Positions 7,800-11,800 of a stretch of DNA of 11,800 nt are shown here, piece after piece. The position numbers were made by a program, and so were the translations under genes. The stretch is from NCBI GenBank assembly GCA_002284615.2, contig MU069725.1, positions 12,504 through 24,303 of the forward strand. Reading direction: 5' to 3'. This DNA is from Dunaliella salina. Lineage: Eukaryota; Chlorophyta; Chlorophyceae; Chlamydomonadales; Dunaliellaceae. The notes under the pieces were generated by a model. That model was not told the DNA's origin. It saw nothing but the letters and a program-made list of their open reading frames with translations, and did not search any database. Within the stretch, counting starts at the first letter, position 1; each line of letters starts with the position of its first letter.

Positions 7800-9185
7800 T
7801 ACCCAGAACTTCATCACCAGCATGTCCAGGGCCACATCCTCAAGATAATCATACAACTCAAACGCAATACACCTACCCCTATTTATTTCTTCAAGGTCAA
7901 ATCTAATGCTGGAATTGTTGGCAATGAATGCGCAGATGCCATTGTTAAACACCAGGCCACTCAGAATAATGACGCAGACATAACCTTCCCATGTGCAAAC
8001 CTTGAAGGCAATCCGTTTCATGACACCACGTGGCTTGCCTTTGAGGAAACTTCCTGCACCCATGCAAATGCTTCTAGACGCCGTAACCCACCTANCGTAA
8101 AGCTCAAACGCTTCTCCAACCTCCATGACGCTTTACGGAAGCACATGCACTCAAAACACAGACTTGGAAAGGCCAACATGAACACGGGGTACTACTCTTT
8201 CTACCAAAGTCTACTCCCCAGCATCCACAAAAATATCAGCAATTCCTTTTGGACCATGTCTACACTCTCTTTCCAAATGAAGCAAAACATTTTATAAATA
8301 CCGCACAGGTACCCTATTCAATCAAAAACATGCTGTGCGCTTCAAAGTTTCCACCAGCCTACAATGCCCCCTTTGTGGGGAACTTGACAGTGCCCTTCAC
8401 ATCTTATCAGGATGCGAAAATTCAACCATGTCTGGTATGGTAACTGAGCGACACAATATTGCCAGCAGAATCCTCCTAAAAGCTACCAGCAAAGGCCCTC
8501 TTGGGGCAGGTATTGCCTCCATGGACATTGGCAGAGCAGACCGTCTTGCCTTGCAAGACTTACAGATCCCAGAACATGCTACTAATAGGACCCTTCCCAG
8601 ATATATTTTCCCGCGCCGCTTCCCTGATAAGAATAGGCTCACTTCCAGCCGGTCTGATGCTCTATTAGTTGTTCCCCTGAAAAGGGCGCCAAGGTTGAAT
8701 CCTCTTTATGAATTGAGAAGTACAGGGGGGCGCCGGGGAAACAGGGGGGACTCAGCGCCTGCCACAGCCACTCCACCAACACTCAAGGCTCGTGACCCCA
8801 GTCAGCTCCACCCAGATCAGAGGCACATCCACCTTGTTGAAGTCAAATTCTGTGAGGACATCCGGCCCAACAGCCAGCTTGAGGCCTCCAAGCTGCAGCA
8901 CCGCGAACTTTGTCGTCATCTTTCTGGGGCCTCAGCTCAAGTCGCCCTCCGTACTATCCTGTTAGGTGTGAGAGGAGTCATCTCACCCCGCACACATTGG
9001 ACCCTCTTAAGGAGCTTGGTCTCGACACCCATAAGGACACCAAGCTTGCTTGGAAGCTTCATGCTCATTCTGTCTTGTATGCTTACAAACTTGCCAGCAC
9101 TAGACGCGCTCTTGAGAAGACCTTTTTCAACTCTCAACAAGGTCAGGCACGGGATACTGCTAGTAACCCACCTGATCCCCACTGA
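7800..9185 (+). pseudogene. Nested B1 ORF remnant: RNase H tail, zinc finger, PD-(D/E)XK-like nuclease
   Basis: Frame one is open from 7800 to 8294, with one N at 8095. It holds FFKVKSNAGIVGNECADAI, where the RNase H histidine (KSHAG in B2) is Asn at 7905. It continues through FHDTTWLAFEE, RLGKANMNTGYY and SLLPSIHKNISNSFWTM to the TAA at 8295. A +1 shift, shared with 1450-3728, leads to frame two with the zinc finger CPLCGELDSALHILSGC (8362-8412), TERHN, SSRSDALLV (Pro to Ser in the RPD motif, about 8650), HLVEVKFCED (about 8832) and LRTILLGV. A one-base deletion near 8983 shifts the frame again, to DPLKELGLDTH, KLHAHSVLYAYKLASTRRAL and SNPPDPH with stop 9183-9185. The apparent continuation of frame two to 9261 is out of phase and not real coding. 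Confidence 0.8.
8201..8585 (+). repeat. 385-bp block identical to 2687-3071
   Basis: Second copy of the identical block. It spans the conserved SIHKNISNSFWTM segment, the shared frameshift, the zinc finger and the LQIPEHAT segment. Confidence 0.95.
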
Positions 9186-9303
9186 CTCTCTCCTTCTGCT
9201 TTCTTTTGGTGAAGTAGATACATGGTGCCTCGGCCCTAGGTATCCCCTTTTCCTTAATTGATGTGAGGAGTGTTTTCACTGCCTGCGTAGTTATTCTTTT
9301 CTT

Positions 9304-9314
9304 TCCAAGGAGAC
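9304..9314. repeat. Right target-site duplication of B1 insertion in B2
   Basis: Exact repeat of 7781-7791 (TCCAAGGAGAC), directly after the B1 tail TTCTTTTCTT. The B2 frame resumes here as QGDVLKLISTL. Confidence 0.9.
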
Positions 9315-9488
9315 GTCCTTAAATTGATTTCAACGCTCATTAGAGACTTCCAAACCAAAATTCGAATTTACAAAGTGGAGTCCCATGCTGGCATTGCTGG
9401 AAATGAATGTGCGGATGCCATTGCAAAGCATCAGGCAAAGCAAGCACAGAACTGTGTGGCAGACACCGAGATCCCTGGTGCAGGTCCT

Positions 9489-9512
9489 GGTGGAAATCCA
9501 GGTGGAAATCCA
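9489..9512 (+). repeat. 12-bp in-frame tandem duplication
   Basis: GGTGGAAATCCA occurs twice in a row, giving the peptide GGNPGGNP in the B2 linker after RNase H. B1 copies have one corresponding unit (DGNLF or EGNPF). Confidence 0.93.
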
Positions 9513-9649
9513 TTTTCAAAAATTTTCTGGTTAGCCAAGGAAGAAAGAGTACATGCTGCAGGCACATCTACGGGTCCACCACCCACCCACAAGCTCACCT
9601 ATCTCCCCAATCTTCAAGATGCTCTCAAATCCCACATGCATTCTAAACA

Positions 9650-9659
9650 CAAGCTTGAA
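9650..9659. repeat. Left target-site duplication of antisense B1 fragment
   Basis: CAAGCTTGAA, repeated at 10083-10092. The sequence is largely palindromic around AAGCTT. Confidence 0.75.
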
Positions 9660-10082
9660 AAGAAAAGAAAAACTACGCAGGCAGTGAAAACACTCCCCAC
9701 ATCAATTAAGGAAAAGAGGATACCTAGGGCCGAGGCACCGTGTATCCGCTTCACCAAGAGAAAGCAGAAGCAAGAAGTCAGTGGGGNTCAGGTGGGTTAC
9801 TGGCAGTAGCCCGTGCCTGATCTTGTTGATGAGAGTTGAAGAAAGTTTTCTCAATAGCACGTCTGGTGCTGGCAAGTTTGTAGGCATACAGGACAGAATG
9901 AGCATGGAGCTTCCGAGCAAGCTTGGTGGCCTTGTAAATGTCAAGACCAAGCTCCTTTAGAGGCTCCAAAGTGTGTGGGGTGTAGATGACTCCTCCCACA
10001 CCTAACAGGATAGTATGGAGGGTGACCTGAGCTGAGGCTCTAGAAAGATGACAAAGGTCGCGGTGCTGCTGCTTGGAGGCCT
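9660..10082 (-). mobile_element. Antisense 5'-truncated B1 3' end inserted in B2
   Basis: About 423 bases on the minus strand. The plus strand starts with AAAGAAAAGAAAAACTACGC, the complement of the B pyrimidine tail, then CCCCACATCAATTAAGG (9696-9712) and the B1-type UTR. The 5' end of the element meets the host at GCCTCAAGCTTGAA. Native element sequence there is CCTCAAGCTG, so the first six bases of the right TSD (CAAGCT) also match the element. The 5' junction was therefore probably closed using microhomology. Confidence 0.86.
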
Positions 10083-10091
10083 CAAGCTTGA
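9778..10091 (-). pseudogene. C-terminal fragment of B1 ORF, nuclease-region tail
   Basis: A minus-strand open frame with no internal stop: LEASKQQHRDLCHLSRASAQ, VTLHTILLGVGGVIYT, HTLEPLKELGLDIYKATKLA, KLHAHSVLYAYKLASTRRAI, FFNSHQQDQARA, and SNPP-X-PH (N at 9787), stop at 9778-9780. It covers only the part C-terminal to the E-V-K motif. The CRHL of other copies is CHL here, a one-codon deletion. It is the best preserved copy of this segment and keeps the segment that is deleted in 1450-3728. There is no start of its own: the frame continues upstream into host B2 sequence in antisense. Confidence 0.83.
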
Positions 10092-10092
10092 A
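10083..10092. repeat. Right target-site duplication of antisense B1 fragment
   Basis: CAAGCTTGAA, matching 9650-9659. The B2 frame resumes as KLEYSNAKTGYYSYYQNL. Confidence 0.75.
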
Positions 10093-11125
10093 TATTCCAA
10101 TGCCAAAACAGGTTACTACTCTTACTATCAAAACTTGATACTGCAACTTGCAATTGCAATTGCAATTGCAGTAGATAAAAAATTAGCAATGCCTTCAGAA
10201 ATATGCCCAACATCTCTGTACCCATGAAGCGCACCATCCTGCAGTACCGCACAGGCACCCTCTACAACCAAAAACATGCAGTACGTTTCAAAAAGTTGAC
10301 TGATCCATCTTGCCTCCTCTCAGGCTGCCATCTTTTGGACAGCGCACTTACACATGCTCTCAGGCTGCCAAAAGCATATCATCTCCAACATGAGAACTGA
10401 ACGCCATAACGTTGCAGGCAGGATGATTACAAAAGCCCTCAGCGAATGCCCTGTAGGGGCAGGCTTGGTCTACACAGACATAGGAAGCGATTTTAAGCTT
10501 GCTCAACACAACCTCCAACTCCCAACACATGCCTCAAACATAACTCTACCTGCTTACTTCTTTCCTCGTAACCTTCCAGAGAGGATAATACTCAACTCCA
10601 GTCGACCAGATGCTGTTTTGATCACCCCTGTTAATGCCGAACACACTTCTAACGATGTTTCTCCTACCCATTTCCATCACGCTTTGCGCAGCTCCTCACG
10701 GAGGACCACCAGGACTATCCGCATGAGGCAACCCCATGAACTTCATGCAAATGAACGCTATGTGAACCTAATAGAAATCAAGTTCTGTGAACTCCATAGA
10801 AAACACAAGGCCAGAGCATCAGTTGAATACGGCAAAGCAGCAGCATGCAGACCTTTGTAAACTTATTAACGCTAAAACTGTTTCCATTCATCCTATTCTC
10901 TTGGGTGTGGGTGGAACTATTTACACTGAGCACACCCTGAAACAATTCAAACAACTAGGATTGGATCACCAGCGTGCCACAAAGCTTGCTCAACAACTTC
11001 ATGCCCATTCTCTTCAATATGCCCACAAACTAGTCATCATCCGCCGAGCTATTGAAAACAAGAATACTTCCCACAGCCAGGCTCTAGAGCCAGGTGCTTT
11101 TAGTAACCCTCCAGATCCACATTAG
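10084..11125 (+). pseudogene. B2 ORF, last part: zinc finger and PD-(D/E)XK-like nuclease
   Basis: Resumes as YSNAKTGYYSYYQNL, then an abnormal stretch with a CAATTG repeat (QLAIAIAIAVDKK) and a stop at about 10226. In another frame: PMKRTILQYRTGTLYNQKHA (from about 10223) and CLLSGCHLLDSAL. An extra base near 10350 breaks the zinc finger, and MLSGCQKHIISNMRTERHN continues in a third frame. Then ITKALSECPVGAGLVYTDIG, LQLPTHASNITLPAYFF, SSRPDAVLI (about 10600), an Arg/Ser-rich spacer (HHALRSSSRRTTRTIRMR) and NLIEIKFCE (about 10766). A second rearrangement near 10790-10830 shifts to PEHQLNTAKQQHADLCKL, ILLGVGGTIYTEHTL, KLAQQLHAHSLQYAHK, ALEPGAFSNPPDPH and stop 11123-11125. RPD and E-I-K are both kept, about 55 residues apart. 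That is longer than the usual spacing in R2-like nucleases, because of the spacer. Confidence 0.8.
10148..10170. repeat. 6-bp tandem repeat (TTGCAA)n
   Basis: Nearly four units of TTGCAA, reading TTGCAATTGCAATTGCAATT then GCA. The unit is self-complementary. It replaces the conserved LLPSIHKNISN segment of B2. Confidence 0.9.
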
Positions 11126-11232
11126 CATTCACTTTTTCGTACCTTGTGGTGGAGGGGGCACACGGCTCTTTCTTGAGCCAATGTGTCTCATTCTCCTTAA
11201 TTGATGTAGGGAGAGTTTCTCTGCCTATGTAG

Positions 11233-11264
11233 TTTTTCTTTTCTTTCCAATCTGTTTTGCTCCA
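11233..11264 (+). repeat. First 32-bp direct repeat: B2 tail plus flank
   Basis: TTTTTCTTTTCTTT followed by CCAATCTGTTTTGCTCCA. The first half is the B2 3' tail and the second half is the flanking DNA. It is repeated exactly at 11384-11415. Confidence 0.93.
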
Positions 11265-11380
11265 TCCATATTGGTTCATATCCATAGTGGTTCATATCCA
11301 TATTGGTATATCGTATCCATATTGGTATATCGTATCCATATTGGTATATCCATATTGGTTCATATCCATATTGGTTCCAT
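11265..11380. repeat. Minisatellite of TCCATATTGGT... units
   Basis: Seven units, each beginning TCCATATTGG (one has TCCATAGTGG), starting at 11265, 11281, 11297, 11316, 11335, 11349 and 11365. Lengths vary (16, 16, 19, 19, 14, 16 and about 15) through TTCATA or TATATCGTA endings. Short plus-strand open frames here (HIGISYPYWYIV-like) are simply the repeat read as protein and are not genes. Confidence 0.92.
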
Positions 11381-11383
11381 CCA

Positions 11384-11415
11384 TTTTTCTTTTCTTTCCA
11401 ATCTGTTTTGCTCCA
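11384..11415 (+). repeat. Second 32-bp direct repeat
   Basis: Exact copy of 11233-11264. Its last six bases (CTCCAG with the next base) merge into the start of the family A fragment. Confidence 0.93.
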
Positions 11416-11800
11416 GTTTTATTGGTTCAGATCTGTTGTTAAGATGTACAATAGCATGCTCAGGTCCAATAGCGAGACGCTGAGAAGCGTGCTGAAAGCG
11501 GATCTGAACATTCATTCTCGTGAGCCTTCTTGCTGGACTGCTCAAGTTCTAGATGCCTTTCAAGGATTGCGGCGCTGTGATTCCTTTGTTGAAGCTGTGC
11601 GGCAGGGTACACCTATTTCTATTCAAGAGTTCACTGCTGACCTAAGGCACAGGTTGCGGGCAGTGTGGAGAGATGTTGAGGGAGTAAACCCTCGGGAGAC
11701 TTACAGTAAATTGGCAACCTATCAAACTTTGTTTGCAGTGCCTTTTGACCACAATGTGCGTGCCCCAGCCCGCTTACCGAGACACATGCATTTGGATCTG
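11411..11800 (+). mobile_element. Family A ORF2 fragment, open to right edge
   Basis: From CTCCAG at 11411 the frame is open for 130 codons to the window end without a stop, making it the best preserved A segment. It reads LQFYWFRSVVKMYNSMLRSN, SCWTAQVLDAFQGLRRCDSF, TPISIQEFTADLRHRLRAVW, YSKLATYQTLFAVPFDHNVR and APARLPRHMHLDL. The 5' side is cut at GHEP|LQFYW. The first 80 bases match the reverse complement of 1-80 at 77 positions. It aligns with 5242-5640 of the central A copy. Whether the zinc finger follows cannot be seen. Confidence 0.75.

Larger units (their letters stand above)
7792..9303 (+). mobile_element. B1 copy nested inside B2 RNase H
   Basis: A 1.51-kb 5'-truncated B1 element in the same orientation as its host, bounded by an exact 11-bp TSD. 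It starts in the middle of its own RNase H domain (YPELHHQHVQGHILK), so the host RNase H is broken at nearly the homologous position. The 3' UTR (9186-9303) has the B1 form with GGTGCCTCGGCCCTAGG, TCCTTAATTGATGTG (9251-9265) and the tail TTATTCTTTTCTT. Confidence 0.9.
9306..9659 (+). pseudogene. B2 ORF, middle part: second half of RNase H and linker
   Basis: An open frame from CAAGGAGAC: QGDVLKLISTLIRDF, RIYKVESHAGIAGNECADAI with the RNase H histidine (about 9387) and final Asp kept, then DTEIPGAGPGGNPGGNPF, FWLAKEERVHAAGTS, KLTYLPNLQDALKSHMHSKH and KLE. GGNP appears twice because of an exact 12-bp tandem duplication (9489-9500 / 9501-9512). Together with 7522-7780 this gives a complete RNase H core: Asp, Glu, Asp, His and Asp are all kept, with one stop beside the Glu. 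It is cut after KLE by the antisense B1 insertion. Confidence 0.82.
6487..11245 (+). mobile_element. Long family B (B2) copy, interrupted by two later B1 insertions
   Basis: Three collinear pieces (about 6487-7791, 9304-9659, 10083-11245) read as one element once two TSD-flanked insertions are taken out. At both junctions the reading frame resumes in the same codon phase. The 3' UTR (11126-11245) has the B2 form: GGAGGGGGCACACGGCTC, a 5-bp stem (11164-11179), CCTTAATTGATGTAGGG (11195-11211) and TTTTTCTTTTCTTT (11233-11246). The left boundary is uncertain: coding similarity is seen from 6536, and a 7-bp candidate TSD is at 6480-6486 / 11246-11252. Confidence 0.78.

Noticed and set aside
8984..9261. 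Long ORF 8335-9261 as an intact 308-residue protein
   Set aside because: After the one-base deletion near 8983 the frame no longer matches family B. The true frame ends SNPPDPH at 9185.
9324..9809. ORF continuing past 9659 to 9809
   Set aside because: The part after KLE reads the inserted B1 3' end in antisense and is not a natural C-terminus.
11100..11285. Minus-strand ORF conserved with plus-strand 5740-5879 (VPCAPSTTRYEK... type)
   Set aside because: It is the antisense of the B2 3' UTR. Similarity comes from the repeat itself, not from coding constraint.
11257..11483. Short ORFs through the minisatellite
   Set aside because: Repeat periodicity keeps the frames open. They are out of frame with the family A segment that follows.

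Overview
This window looks like eukaryotic nuclear DNA made almost entirely of degraded non-LTR (LINE-type) retrotransposons. No bacterial operon, ribosome-binding site, rRNA, tRNA, CRISPR array or clearly functional host gene is visible. Single N's at 152, 5035, 8095 and 9787 suggest a draft assembly. From memory, the protein style (phrases such as SNPPDPH, KSHAGIAGNECAD and GHEPLQFYWF) resembles repeat proteins abundant in prasinophyte green algae such as Cymbomonas. That is recollection, not a search result, so the host is best taken as 'probably a repeat-rich green alga'.

Two LINE families are present. I call them A and B only for this window. Family A is an L1-like ORF2. Its visible parts are a possible endonuclease tail, a post-RT region (GHEPLQFYW...), a CxxC...HxxxxC zinc finger and a short C-terminus. 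Fragments lie at 1-302 (minus), about 4436-6362 (plus, reverse transcriptase missing) and 11411-11800 (plus, open to the window edge). Family B has, from N- to C-terminus: an unrecognised block possibly related to amino-methyltransferases, an RNase H domain, a CxxC...HxxxxC zinc finger, a PD-(D/E)XK-like nuclease region (RPD ... E-V/I-K) and a conserved ending SNPPDPH. A short 3' UTR follows, ending in a pyrimidine tail (TTTTTCTTTTCTTT) instead of poly(A). No reverse transcriptase domain is visible anywhere.

Layout: 1-302 family A, minus; 295-364 a 10-bp tandem repeat; 388-1449 an old divergent B copy, minus (B3); 1450-3728 a B1 copy, plus, inserted at the edge of B3 with a 12-bp target-site duplication (TSD); 3741-4435 mostly unassigned; 4436-6362 family A, plus, broken at 5734-5931 by a short antisense B2 3' end (11-bp TSD); about 6487-11245 a long B2 copy, plus, itself broken by a B1 copy at 7792-9303 (11-bp TSD) and by an antisense B1 3' end at 9660-10082 (10-bp TSD); 11233-11415 a minisatellite between two exact 32-bp repeats; 11411-11800 family A, plus.

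The nesting gives an order of events: B2 and B3 are older, and B1 is the youngest because it interrupts both. Every coding region carries stops, frameshifts, deletions or truncation, so no element here is autonomous. The most interesting points are the family B domain combination, the nested history readable to the base from four TSD pairs, the pyrimidine-tailed 3' end whose TSDs all start with TC, and a 385-bp block identical between two otherwise diverged B1 copies.
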